Origin: Candidatus Paraluminiphilus aquimaris
Lineage (GTDB): Bacteria > Pseudomonadota > Gammaproteobacteria > Pseudomonadales > Halieaceae
Direction of reading: 5' to 3'
DNA length: 64,000 nt
NCBI RefSeq assembly: GCF_026230195.1
Contig: NZ_CP036501.1
Location: 310,001 to 374,000, forward strand
The position numbers and the translations under genes were made by a program. Positions 1 through 8,548 of the stretch are shown in pieces. How positions within the stretch are numbered: position 1 is the stretch's first letter; each line of letters starts with the position of its first letter. The notes under the pieces are model-generated. The model was given only the letters and a program-made list of their open reading frames with translations, had not been told where the DNA came from and ran no database searches.

Positions 1-1078
1 CCCACTTGCCAAAAATCTTCAACGTGACCCAGGGCGCAGCGACACGCTTTTGCATCCTTCCCATTGGTGTGCCGTGACGACTAATAGCTTCTGCCATTTG
101 CTTTGCCGATTTGATAGCAAGCTCTGAGCTACCCTGCATGGTCGCTGCATAGCGAACAAAGTCGAGTGCGTGCCCAGCATGTATTTTGTGCGACAGTGGG
201 TAGGTGCCTATATTGGGAAGCGGTCGATCACCCCAATGCTCTGCGAACTCTTTATCCACGGCGAGCGAGCGAAGATTGTTGTCAATGGCTCGCTGATAAT
301 CACCCACACGAACGAAAATGTGCGCGGGCATGTGCACCACGTGCCCCCCAATGGGCAGAGTTGCCTCTAAAGCATCCGCAGACACCATAGCCCGCTCGGG
401 TTCAAGCGATGCTTCGATGAGGTGAATATGAAGATGGTAAACCCCAGGGTGTGGATCGCCAGTGTTGATCACATGCTCAAGCGCCTCGGCGACGGCCAAC
501 GTCTCGCCTTTGGCATCACCGTTTTTGTCCCAATAATCCCAGCGCCGAATCGACATAAAGCTACCGGCATAGAGCGCCGCGATATCGGGATCATCTGGGT
601 ACTGCTCATTCAAACTACGCATCGCTGCAAGATAAGCCTGATCCCGCTCGCGGGGATCAGGAATACTTTCAGCATCATAGAAAACAAACAGCGCCTTGAT
701 CAGCGAGGCCTCCATTGCGGTGGCACGATCGATACGAGCAAGCGCCGCTTTAATGGCTTTTAAACCTGCACCTTGAGGATCATCGGGCATCTGTGCGTAA
801 CGGGAATTGGGGTTGGGTCCTGCCGCGTGAGCAATTCCCCAAAAGGGCATGGGATGCTCTGGCGCTAGCCTCGATGCTTCTTGGTACGAAGCAATGGACT
901 CGGGGAAATAAAAACCCCAGGCAAAGCGTAAGCCTTGATCAAAAAATTGTTGCGCCGCCGTGTCACCGACAGAGATGGTCCGCGAGTAGGAACCCGACTT
1001 AGGCATCAGGATTGCAGACGACGATGTCTCTTGGCCAAACGCGGTACTCGAGGCAATTAACAGCACACTCACAAACAA
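1..1078 (-). CDS. Secreted TPR-repeat protein, 3' partial, apparent frameshift in signal peptide
   Basis: The frame is open from about 1078 to the left edge, about 359 codons, with the C-terminus missing. It encodes helical-repeat protein with His-rich motifs (GVYHLHIHLIEAS and HVVHMPAHIF) typical of a family of exported TPR proteins of unknown function. In the main frame the only starts are TTG 1078 or GTG 1072/1066, giving a hydrophobic N-terminus with no basic residues. An ATG at 1098 with a good GAGGTGGG ribosome site begins MIFLKR in another frame and stops after nine codons. Removing one GC from the CGCGC at about 1079-1083 would fuse MIFLKR to LFVSVLLIASSTAFG, a textbook signal peptide. 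I therefore infer a 2-base insertion, either a real lesion or a sequence error. The TPR assignment is moderately sure; the function is unknown. Confidence 0.6.
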   Translation of the reverse strand, partial: MFVSVLLIASSTAFGQETSSSAILMPKSGSYSRTISVGDTAAQQFFDQGLRFAWGFYFPESIASYQEASRLAPEHPMPFWGIAHAAGPNPNSRYAQMPDDPQGAGLKAIKAALARIDRATAMEASLIKALFVFYDAESIPDPRERDQAYLAAMRSLNEQYPDDPDIAALYAGSFMSIRRWDYWDKNGDAKGETLAVAEALEHVINTGDPHPGVYHLHIHLIEASLEPERAMVSADALEATLPIGGHVVHMPAHIFVRVGDYQRAIDNNLRSLAVDKEFAEHWGDRPLPNIGTYPLSHKIHAGHALDFVRYAATMQGSSELAIKSAKQMAEAISRHGTPMGRMQKRVAAPWVTLKIFGKW

Positions 1079-1505
1079 GCGCTTCAAAAATATCATGCCC
1101 ACCTCACGTAGATTATTTTGTTCTATTAAGCCTAACGGTAACCCGCGCGGCTCGGGGGCGCCAGCATTCGCGACCCGCCACCCTGTCACGCTCAGCCTCA
1201 TATCCACCTCTCGCTTACAACAATCGCGTTCTGATACACGCGTGCTGATAATCGATGGCGTAATCGTCGAAAAAAGCAGTTCAGTCAGTTGGTTTGAGTT
1301 CTTATGCGAAAAATAGCTAGGTCGACTTTAAGCAGTGCTGTGAAAGCGCATCACAGGCTTACGGTCGACCTCAACACGTTATTGGCACTGCGCAACCAGT
1401 TGCAGTTAATGTCCGTAACTGTCTAAGGTCTGAAGGTGCAGCGGGCTTGGGTTTTACCGAAAGACAAATTTGGCCGCGACCTTGGATAATTGGGAGTCAG
1501 CGCGA
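1079..1505. other. Intergenic region between divergent genes
   Basis: This stretch of about 430 bases separates the left-going TPR gene from the right-going MpaB-family gene, so it should hold both promoters. Short open frames here have poor coding character and no convincing ribosome sites, apart from the GAGGTGGG at 1100-1107 that belongs to the TPR gene. I see no RNA gene or repeat. Confidence 0.5.
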
Positions 1506-2849
1506 ATGGAACAAACAAATCGAACCGGTTTTGCAGACGCCGTTACTCAGCAGAAAACTCGCATACCGGAAATCTATGGCAGTGTGGACTTCAACCAGTA
1601 CCCCGAGCGCTATGTCTCCGACTTTAATCTCGACGCGCTTCGACCCTCGAGACACCGCGACTACTGTGAACGCGTTCTTCAAAACGCTGACCTGAGGGAC
1701 CGAATTCGCAAATACACGATGATGGGTGACGCGGTGGCCGATGCCTATGCGGCGTTAATACCTAAATACGGATTCAGAGCATTGGTGACGATGCTTGAAA
1801 CAGCCTGCGAAAAGGGGCTTGAGAACGTGGAAGATCCACCCAAGGAGCTCAGCGATTTCATAGGCGCCATGGAAGCTACGCCCGACTGGGTGGATATGGC
1901 GCTTATTGAAGAAGGTGCCAAGCACGAGCGTGTCCCACTTGCCACGATATCCCCCTTTGCCATCCGCGGCGCGTTCATCGCCACTTTTATGAATAAGTAC
2001 ACTGCCCTGCCAATGACAATGACGGGCACGCTAACTGATGACAAATCAGTTCGCCGGGTCTTTGAGACCGCCAGCTTTTTTACAGCAACGGCCATGCCGC
2101 ATGCGATGGCGCGTTTTAACCCTGGCTTTAAGGCAGCTGCAAAAGTGCGGCTCATGCATTCCATGGTGCGCTTTAATATCATGCGAACCGGAAAATGGGA
2201 TGTATCCACATACGGCATTCCGATTCCGCAGGTTGATCAGATGCCGGCGGGGCTTATCGGTATCTTTCTGCTGTCCTACAAGCTTTTGGCGCAAGGTCGT
2301 ACCGATTTCACGCCCGCCGAGCGTGCGCGTGTTGAAATGGCGAGATACCGATGTTTCCTATTGGGTCTGCCCGAAGAACTTTTAGGTGAAACACCGCAGG
2401 AAATCGTTGATCTAATGACAGCGAGGGGTATGTCTCTGCGCGAGACCTATGACGATGAAACGTGCGGTGAATTGGTACGAGGTACGATGGATGCCGAGCT
2501 GTTCACTGACCCGAGTGCAATGGGGCGCTTCCATCGATGGATGGAACGCGGTTTTTCTAAATACTTCCTGATAAAAAACTTCTGCGAAGGTAAAACCGCT
2601 CGCGCAAACGCCATGGGCGTGCATTTTGGCTTTAATGACAAAATTGCCACAGCCTGCGCGCTAGCTACCATCGTAGGGAGCTCCAATCTTTGCAGTGTCG
2701 GCATGAAAATCCCGGTAATTCGCAATTGGCTCGACCAGCGATTAACGCGCAAGTTGGAACAGTTACTTAAAACCTACGGCCACGCCGATTTTATTACCGA
2801 TGCCAGCGAGTACAAGCTAGTAGGTGCCTCGCCGTCGGTGGGTAGCTAG
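1506..2849 (+). CDS. MpaB/latex-clearing-type oxygenase family protein (DUF2236)
   Basis: A 447-residue protein of the family that includes fungal MpaB and rubber oxygenase Lcp, thought to be heme-dependent oxygenases acting on hydrophobic chains. The mostly helical middle carries the family-like stretches PDWVDMALIEEGAKH, a Gly/Thr-rich segment (MTMTGTL) and LMHSMVRFN, in which the His followed by Arg fits the conserved heme-region motif. I chose ATG 1506 because GGGAG lies nine bases upstream; a TTG at 1470 would add 12 residues without a ribosome site. There is no signal peptide. It is a single-gene unit convergent with the crotonase gene. The substrate cannot be told from sequence; the family call is fairly sure. 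Confidence 0.75.
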   Translation: MEQTNRTGFADAVTQQKTRIPEIYGSVDFNQYPERYVSDFNLDALRPSRHRDYCERVLQNADLRDRIRKYTMMGDAVADAYAALIPKYGFRALVTMLETACEKGLENVEDPPKELSDFIGAMEATPDWVDMALIEEGAKHERVPLATISPFAIRGAFIATFMNKYTALPMTMTGTLTDDKSVRRVFETASFFTATAMPHAMARFNPGFKAAAKVRLMHSMVRFNIMRTGKWDVSTYGIPIPQVDQMPAGLIGIFLLSYKLLAQGRTDFTPAERARVEMARYRCFLLGLPEELLGETPQEIVDLMTARGMSLRETYDDETCGELVRGTMDAELFTDPSAMGRFHRWMERGFSKYFLIKNFCEGKTARANAMGVHFGFNDKIATACALATIVGSSNLCSVGMKIPVIRNWLDQRLTRKLEQLLKTYGHADFITDASEYKLVGASPSVGS

Positions 2850-2893
2850 CGGCTTTCAGCGCTTAAGCCCGCGGGTTGAATCCCGCACTTTGA

Positions 2894-3721
2894 CTACCGC
2901 CCTTCAAATACTGGGGCGCGCTTTTCGATAAATGCTTCAACCGCGTTTTTATGATCATCAGTCCCGCCGCAATGGATATGGTGCGAGGCTTCCAAATCGA
3001 GACAATCATGAACATCGGCCGATGTAAGGGCGCGTGCAAGATTCTCTTTCATGTAACTGTAGGCAACCGTGGGGCCGTTGGCTAATTTCTGCGCTATGCC
3101 GGCCGCACTTTCCTGCAACGCTTCAGGCTCAACCACCCAATTGGTGAGACCCAAGTCCTCAGCCTCTTTTGCACTGATTCGATCGGAGAGGAAATACAGT
3201 TCGCGCGCTTTGGCGGTCCCCACAAGCTGCGACATAAAGAGCGAACCGCCGTAATCCCCCGCAAAGCCCACTTTGGCAAACGCCGTTGTCATAAACGCGG
3301 TCGATGACATGATTCTCAGATCACACGCGAGGGCAATCGAAAGACCTGCACCTGCAGCCGGCCCCGGTAAGACCGCCAGGGTGGGCTTAGGCATTTTATA
3401 CAGTCGACCACTGGTGGCGCGCTGGTTTAAGCGCTGCCTCTGAATGAGCGTATCCAACGTACTTTTTGCGCCGTTGGAATTTGTTTCTGACATGGCTTTC
3501 ACGTCACCGCCGGCACAAAACGCAGCCCCTGTTCCTGTGATAACCACGCACCGAACCTCGGGATTAATTTCCCCATCGGCGAGCTGACTACCCAGTGCCT
3601 GAAGAAGCTCACTCGATAGCGCATTTCGTGCCTCGGGTCGATTGAACGTCAGAGTGAGAATGCCTCCCGTGAGATTCGCAAGTAAGTGATCTGTTCCCGT
3701 ATCGATTACCCCTGACGACAT
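2894..3721 (-). CDS. Enoyl-CoA hydratase/isomerase (crotonase) family protein
   Basis: A 275-residue crotonase-fold protein with the CoA-binding motif (AFCAGGDVKAM) and the oxyanion-hole GAGLS region. Both catalytic glutamates of true enoyl-CoA hydratases are absent: the first position (GGGCE in hydratases) is Ser in GAGLS, and the second (QPE) is Ala in TTAFAKVG. An Asp in GFAGDYGG remains, the pattern seen in isomerase-type members such as PaaG, so isomerase is more likely than hydratase. ATG 3721 has GGAGG eight bases upstream. It follows the VOC-domain gene by 27 bases on the same strand, so the two are probably one transcript. The acyl-CoA substrate is unknown. Confidence 0.85.
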   Translation of the reverse strand: MSSGVIDTGTDHLLANLTGGILTLTFNRPEARNALSSELLQALGSQLADGEINPEVRCVVITGTGAAFCAGGDVKAMSETNSNGAKSTLDTLIQRQRLNQRATSGRLYKMPKPTLAVLPGPAAGAGLSIALACDLRIMSSTAFMTTAFAKVGFAGDYGGSLFMSQLVGTAKARELYFLSDRISAKEAEDLGLTNWVVEPEALQESAAGIAQKLANGPTVAYSYMKENLARALTSADVHDCLDLEASHHIHCGGTDDHKNAVEAFIEKRAPVFEGR

Positions 3722-3748
3722 TTTCCCTCCCAATTCTCTAAGGACCGC

Positions 3749-4489
3749 TCAACAAAAATTAAACTCTACGCCACAGACACTGACAACACGATCGCGTCGA
3801 CTCAAGCCAAGCTCGTCTGCAACGGCGCAGATAGCCCGAAAGTCTAGGGTGTCAAAGTCGATGGCTCTGAGTGCTGGCTCGTTGGATTTCGAATCGAGAA
3901 CAAAACGAATCTCGGTATTTCCCAGCGACAAGCACCAATGTTTGCCGTCTTGCTGCAGCGCTTTACCATAAGCTTTGGCCCAGCAATTTCCTGTCTCCCG
4001 CGGGCTATCCGAAGCTATCTCCACAGCCTTTATGTCACCCACATGTCTCGCCGCGCGTGCCTCCCAACCATCACCCGCCCACAGCCATGACTCAGGCGGT
4101 GTCATTTCGTCGAGAGAAGGAATGGCGCCAGGAACGTCTTTAGGGTGCAAATGAATAGCCTTTGCGACGCCGCGATCATCTGAGAAAACGGTGCGAATGC
4201 CTGTGTGTTCGAGCCGCTTTTTCTCACGCTCAAGATCTTCCACCTGTACGATCACCATATAACCGCCATCAGTGCCGCGCCGCTCTAAGAAACGACCCGC
4301 TGCTGCGCCTGGCTGAGCAGGACTGACCACCTCAAGGAAAGTATCGCCAACTGTGTAGAGCCGATTTTGTAGCCCGAAGTAAATGATCTCACGATCGATA
4401 TAACCCTCAGCACAACCTAACAGCCGACACAGCGTCTCATCAGCCATCATAAGGTCTGAAGAAGCCAGGGCTACTTGTCTTATCCGCAT
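3749..4489 (-). CDS. VOC (glyoxalase-like) family protein
   Basis: A 246-residue protein with two betaalpha-beta-beta-beta-like halves, as in the vicinal-oxygen-chelate/glyoxalase-like family. The N-terminal half (QVALASSDL, TFLEVVSP) and the GGYMVIVQVEDLE segment are characteristic. Candidate metal ligands are scattered His and Glu (AIHLHP, EVVSP), but I cannot assign a complete metal site. It is the first gene of a two-gene unit with the crotonase. Such pairs often act on acyl-CoA or dicarbonyl intermediates, but that is inference. The exact reaction is not recognisable. Confidence 0.65.
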   Translation of the reverse strand: MRIRQVALASSDLMMADETLCRLLGCAEGYIDREIIYFGLQNRLYTVGDTFLEVVSPAQPGAAAGRFLERRGTDGGYMVIVQVEDLEREKKRLEHTGIRTVFSDDRGVAKAIHLHPKDVPGAIPSLDEMTPPESWLWAGDGWEARAARHVGDIKAVEIASDSPRETGNCWAKAYGKALQQDGKHWCLSLGNTEIRFVLDSKSNEPALRAIDFDTLDFRAICAVADELGLSRRDRVVSVCGVEFNFC

Positions 4490-4637
4490 CCACTACCCCT
4501 CACCTTTTGCAGGTTACTGCTACCGCGGAATCGCTACACTCTCCACCACAACTCGCCGCATTCAAATAGTGCGCACATCAAAATAGAGCGCTTCAATTCG
4601 CGCAATTATTATGTCCACCGTCACTCGTCCTTCTCGA

Positions 4638-5528
4638 TCACGGCACCTCGTGACCCAGTGCGGACTCGTAAAGAAAGAACCAATCCTGTCGGTCAAGCTC
4701 TACCTTCTCGGCGTCGGACAGCATGGAAATTCTCTCCAGATTATTGGTTCCCATCACCGGCGTAATCCTCGCTGGATGAGCTAATAAAAATGCGGCAGCG
4801 ACCGCCGCACGGTCAACATCAAAGCGCTTAGCAATGGCATCGAGGCGACGCGTCAACTCATTCGATGCAGTCATCAAATCGCCTCCCCCGAGAGGCGACC
4901 ACGCCATGACCACATGATCGTGTTGTTGATGAAACGCCAGATCACCATTGATAAAAGGGGACGTTTCTTTGAGGCTTAGCTCGATCTGATTAGTGACCAG
5001 TTTGTGCCGCATAGCGGACTGGAGTAACTGCCAATCCCAGGGTCTAAAATTGGAAACCCCCACAGCACGCGCTTTTCCGTCATCAATCAAAGCATCGAGC
5101 GCTGACCCGGTCTCGTGATGGTCCATTAGCGGGTCGGGGCGATGAATCAGTACGACGTCGACAAAGTCGGTTCCTAAGGCTGTAAGCGACTGGTTCACAC
5201 TCTCGTGAATATGCGCTCTGGTTGTATCGTAGTGCTTTACTCGTGCGCCTGAGTGACGACCCGCGTCAATAACGATGTCGCACTTGGTGATAATTTCCAT
5301 TTGATGGCGAAGAGAGGGATTAGCTTTCAGCGCAGTCCCCATCACGTCTTCTGCTGTGTAGCCGCCGTAAATATCTGCCTGATCAAAGGTCGTAATACCC
5401 TGGCCAAGCGCCGCCTGAATTTTAGCTTCAACGTGCTTCACTGAAATATCAGCATCATCCGCTAAGCGCCACATTCCATAAACGAGCCGGCTGAATTCCA
5501 ATCCATCAGCAATCTGAAGACGTTCCAT
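4638..5528 (-). CDS. Aldo/keto reductase (YdhF-like)
   Basis: A 296-residue NAD(P)H-dependent aldo/keto reductase. The catalytic tetrad is visible: Asp49 and Tyr54 in FDQADIYGGY, Lys82 in ITKCDI, and His in VLIHRPDP. The C-terminal ITPVMGTNNLERI segment fits the cofactor phosphate-binding loop. Sequence style is closest to the YdhF branch. ATG 5528 has AAGGGGAA seven bases upstream. It is transcribed away from the selenoprotein gene that follows, with about 146 bases between their starts. The substrate is unknown, as usual for this family. Confidence 0.88.
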   Translation of the reverse strand: MERLQIADGLEFSRLVYGMWRLADDADISVKHVEAKIQAALGQGITTFDQADIYGGYTAEDVMGTALKANPSLRHQMEIITKCDIVIDAGRHSGARVKHYDTTRAHIHESVNQSLTALGTDFVDVVLIHRPDPLMDHHETGSALDALIDDGKARAVGVSNFRPWDWQLLQSAMRHKLVTNQIELSLKETSPFINGDLAFHQQHDHVVMAWSPLGGGDLMTASNELTRRLDAIAKRFDVDRAAVAAAFLLAHPARITPVMGTNNLERISMLSDAEKVELDRQDWFFLYESALGHEVP

Positions 5529-5674
5529 AGTTTCCCCTTCAAGTGTGCCAATCAGTCTACGCCTTAATCATCGTAAAGTGTTGCCCGATCGTCCCGTGAG
5601 GCACTGACAGCTCTGGTAGCCTTGACACAACCGTCAGGGTTGGCGATAAAGACATTAAGAGATTGAGGTTTTTC

Positions 5675-6211
5675 ATGATTGAATTTCTAAACCCAGATGC
5701 GGCCGTTGGTGTTGAGCAAACACCCTACAATTTGTCGGTGTCCGTCGACGGTAGTGCGCAAACGACCATCGGCTTGTTGGCCAATGGATTCCCTGACTCC
5801 GTGGAATTTCTTAACCAAGTTGGCGAGGCCGTAGCCCGTCGCAGACCCGGCATCAATCTCAAAGCCTATAACAAAGGAAATGCCACCATCGCTGCACCTG
5901 AGAAGCTGCTTGGGGAAATTGGTGGCGACTGCGTTGGCGTCATCGCAGCCTACGGGCACTGAGGCTCCTGCACTACCGGCACCGTGCGTGACGGCATAAA
6001 CCTCGCAAAACTGGGTATTCCTGCAGTGGCACTAGTCACCGAGGAGTTTTGGTCCCAAGGCAACTTTGTTGCCGAATCACTCGGCATGTCTGACGTGCCT
6101 CGTGTTCAACTCCCCCACCCTGTTGCCGGTACGGGTTCTCAGAATATGACAGCGGTTGCCGATTCAGTGGCCGAGCAAATTCTGACGGCGCTTGAGGCGA
6201 CAAGTGACTGA
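5675..6211 (+). CDS. UGSC-motif selenoprotein, in-frame TGA read as selenocysteine 96
   Basis: Two open segments, 5675-5959 and 5963-6211, lie in the same frame and are separated only by TGA at 5960-5962. Read through, they give a 178-residue protein whose centre is AAYGH-U-GSCTTGTVRDG, the U-G-S-C motif that defines the UGSC (seleno)protein family. A hairpin with SECIS geometry begins 13 bases after the TGA. The sequence after TGA (INLAKLGIPAVALVTEEF) is clearly coding and collinear. ATG 5675 has GAGG about six bases upstream. The Sec/Cys pair two residues apart suggests a redox or thiol-binding site; the substrate is unknown. The stop codon overlaps the GTG of the next gene, indicating translational coupling. 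Ordinary gene finders would report two fragments or a pseudogene. Sec decoding depends on selA/selB/selC/selD elsewhere in the genome. Confidence 0.88.
5976..5994 (+). promoter_or_regulatory. Candidate bacterial SECIS hairpin
   Basis: In the mRNA just after the in-frame UGA, CCG (5976-5978) pairs with CGG (5992-5994), then a single G-A mismatch, then CAC (5980-5982) pairs with GUG (5988-5990). This leaves a five-base apical loop CGUGC (5983-5987) with G-U exposed at 5984-5985, 22-23 bases after the UGA. SelB-type elements need a small stem with a G-U in the apical loop at about this distance, so the fit is good. The assignment is by eye; no folding was computed. Confidence 0.7.
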
Positions 6212-7274
6212 TATTCTCTCCGCACGCGACGAGGAAGCGGCTCTTGAGGAACTCCACCGTCTAGGCTGCACGGATGGTTTGCCGGTTGTTATTCCCACCG
6301 CAGAACGTGTTTCTCGAATGGTGCTGGCCTCGGGGCTCGATGCGGACATGATGCTGGGAACAATGGGGCCTGGACACGGCATTGCCACCGTCGAAAAGGT
6401 CGCGATTGCCGCCGTTATGGCGGGATGTAAGCCAGATTACATGCCGGTTGTCGTGGCGGCTGTTAAAGCCGTCATCGAACCCGAGTTCGACCTCACCGAA
6501 ATGCAGGCCACCACGCACTGCACGGCACCCTTGATTATCGTCAATGGACCTGCGAGACACACCTGCGGACCTATTGCATCAGGCACGGGCGCCCTCGGCC
6601 CAGGCCACCGAGCGAACGCGACGATCGGTCGAGCGCTCAGACTCACTATGATCAATATTGGCAAGGCACGACCTGGCAGCTCTGATATGGCGCTCCTAGG
6701 TCATCCGGGAAAGTTCACCTTCTGTCTTGCAGAGGATGAGGAAGCCAGTCCTTTCACCCCACTTCACGTCAGCCGCGGCTTTGAGGCAGACGACAGTGTC
6801 GTAACTGTATTAGGTGCAGAGGCGCCCCACTCAGTTATCTATGCGGGTAATGGCGACGACCCCAATAGCTACAAATCCTTACTTGAGTTGCTGGCGATGG
6901 GACTTGCAAACCCCCCGAGTAATAACGGCACACTCACCGGCGGCTGCGCCACGGTCGTTCTTAACCCAGAGCACACAGCTATTTTGCATGGTGCCGGACT
7001 GACACGTGAGGACATCGCGCAAGAGCTGTATGAGCGTAGCTTTGTAGAAGCGAGTATCGTCAAGCGCCTATTCAGCCAATTCGCTGGGGCAAATCCGCAA
7101 GATCGCATGGCATTTAAAGGTCCGGAGCAAATTTTAATCCTGCAGGCGGGCGGCTCAGGCGTGTATTCGATGGTTATGCCATCTTGGTGTGTGGGAGCAC
7201 ACGCTAACGCAGCCGTCAGTGTTAAAGTGGAAGCTGATCTGTTCTGCGAGATCCCGGGTCTAGCAACTGCCTGA
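6204..7274 (+). CDS. Conserved partner protein of the UGSC selenoprotein, unknown family
   Basis: A 356-residue cytoplasmic protein starting at GTG 6204 (GAGG six bases upstream) and overlapping the selenoprotein stop by eight bases. I do not recognise a catalytic family. It is rich in motifs that look strongly constrained: GCTDGLPVVIPT near the N-terminus, MGPGHGIATVEK, MAGCKPDYMPVV, TTHCTAPLIIVNGP, HTCGPIASGTGALGPGH, a GHPGKFTFCLAEDEEASPF stretch and QAGGSG near the C-terminus. The repeated Cys, His and Gly-rich loops suggest a metal, thiol or cofactor site. The overlap with the UGSC gene argues that the two products act in one complex or on one substrate. There is no signal peptide or membrane segment. 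Function is unknown. Confidence 0.7.
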   Translation: MTDILSARDEEAALEELHRLGCTDGLPVVIPTAERVSRMVLASGLDADMMLGTMGPGHGIATVEKVAIAAVMAGCKPDYMPVVVAAVKAVIEPEFDLTEMQATTHCTAPLIIVNGPARHTCGPIASGTGALGPGHRANATIGRALRLTMINIGKARPGSSDMALLGHPGKFTFCLAEDEEASPFTPLHVSRGFEADDSVVTVLGAEAPHSVIYAGNGDDPNSYKSLLELLAMGLANPPSNNGTLTGGCATVVLNPEHTAILHGAGLTREDIAQELYERSFVEASIVKRLFSQFAGANPQDRMAFKGPEQILILQAGGSGVYSMVMPSWCVGAHANAAVSVKVEADLFCEIPGLATA

Positions 7275-7305
7275 GTACCCGTGCCGATTAGAGGCGTCTC
7301 GTGTC

Positions 7306-8466
7306 TCAGTTAGCCAACACTTCGCCGGCTTCGCCGTTACCATCCAGCACAAACATCTCTGGGTTGAGGCTAAAGCGCTCTGTGTAGGTGAGCAACTGTT
7401 CGCGTAACGTGTCGATCGAGTCTTTGTGAATGAGTGTCACGGTGCATCCACCAAACCCGGCGCCCGTCATGCGAGCCCCCAAAACACCCTCAACGCCACT
7501 TGCAATGTCAACCAGACAGTCGAGCTCAGCACAGCTCACCTCAAAGTCGTCTCGCAATGACAGATGTGATTGCGTCATCAGCGCGCCAAATTGGGTCAAG
7601 TTTCCCGCCCCAAGGGCCGCTGAGGCATCAAGCACGCGTGCAGTCTCTGTAATAACGTGACGGCAACGGCGGTACACCACCTCAGACAGCTCGCCACCAC
7701 AGGCCTCGAGTGCCTCAATACTTACATCCCGAAGTGCCTCAACGGTCGGATCCTTTTGTTTAAAGACTAAGACACCGTCCTCGCATTGTGATCGGCGCTC
7801 ATTGTAGGCAGAGGACGCGAGCTCACGTTTGACCTCGCTGGAAATAATCACAATGCGGTAGTCACCCAGTGCCACAGGGATGCTCACATGTGACAACGTT
7901 CTGCAATCGAGCAGCAAAGCATGACCTTTGCGCCCAAGACCACTGGCGAATTGATCCATGATGCCGCACATAACACCGGCATAACGGTGCTCGACGCGCT
8001 GGCATAGAATTGCAATGTCGATACGACTCATCTCAAACTTGAAAATCGTTTGAAGCGCCACCGCGGTCGCAATTTCAAGTGCCGCTGAAGAACTCAGTCC
8101 AGCGCCCAAGTTTAAATTACCGTCGATCACTGCCTCAAACCCTGTCGAGATCAATCCAAGCAATCTCAGCTCTTCCACAACGCCTAAGACATAACACGAC
8201 CAATGACCGGGTTCGGGCCTCTTAAAATCCCCCAACGAAACGTCAATCAGCTCGCCGAACCGGCTTGAGGCAATTCTAACTCGCTGATCCACTCGCGGAC
8301 GGATACCTAGGTAGACCCCCCGGTCGACCGTCATAGGAAGAACGAAGCCGTCGTTAAAGTCGGTGTATTCACCAATGAGATTGACCCGCCCCGGCGCCAT
8401 AATCACCCGGACGCCGTCCGCTGAACCAAAGGTATCTGAAAAATAAAGCCGAACCGTGTCGAGCAT
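7306..8466 (-). CDS. galK: Galactokinase
   Basis: A 386-residue GHMP kinase that phosphorylates galactose to galactose-1-phosphate in the Leloir pathway. The galactokinase signature GRVNLIGEYTDFNDGFVLP lies near the N-terminus, the ATP-binding GHMP motif is LGAGLSSSAALE, the CGIMDQFAS segment carries the catalytic Asp, and the C-terminal motif is ARMTGAGFGGCTV. Length is normal. GAGAAGA precedes ATG 8466. galT lies 1.2 kb away on the same strand, separated by an oppositely oriented lipoprotein gene, so the two are not co-transcribed. Confidence 0.97.
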   Translation of the reverse strand: MLDTVRLYFSDTFGSADGVRVIMAPGRVNLIGEYTDFNDGFVLPMTVDRGVYLGIRPRVDQRVRIASSRFGELIDVSLGDFKRPEPGHWSCYVLGVVEELRLLGLISTGFEAVIDGNLNLGAGLSSSAALEIATAVALQTIFKFEMSRIDIAILCQRVEHRYAGVMCGIMDQFASGLGRKGHALLLDCRTLSHVSIPVALGDYRIVIISSEVKRELASSAYNERRSQCEDGVLVFKQKDPTVEALRDVSIEALEACGGELSEVVYRRCRHVITETARVLDASAALGAGNLTQFGALMTQSHLSLRDDFEVSCAELDCLVDIASGVEGVLGARMTGAGFGGCTVTLIHKDSIDTLREQLLTYTERFSLNPEMFVLDGNGEAGEVLAN

Positions 8467-8548
8467 AGAGTCTTCTCAATGTGAGTTAGTACACGGGCCA
8501 TAACACCGCATGGATGATCGCCTCCTCAAAGCTCCGCGTAAATTGCGC

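Noticed and set aside
1095-1316. Small plus-strand open frames in the first intergenic region.
   Set aside because: They have atypical composition, no ribosome site and no recognisable product.
2870-2886. A GCGGG-TTGAATC-CCGC stretch that looks like a tRNA T-arm.
   Set aside because: Only 44 bases separate the two convergent stop codons, too few for a tRNA, and no acceptor or anticodon arm fits. It is at most a weak terminator.
5984-6211. A separate short gene starting at GTG 5984 after the TGA.
   Set aside because: The frame, the UGSC motif and the SECIS-like hairpin show that it is the C-terminal half of the selenoprotein.
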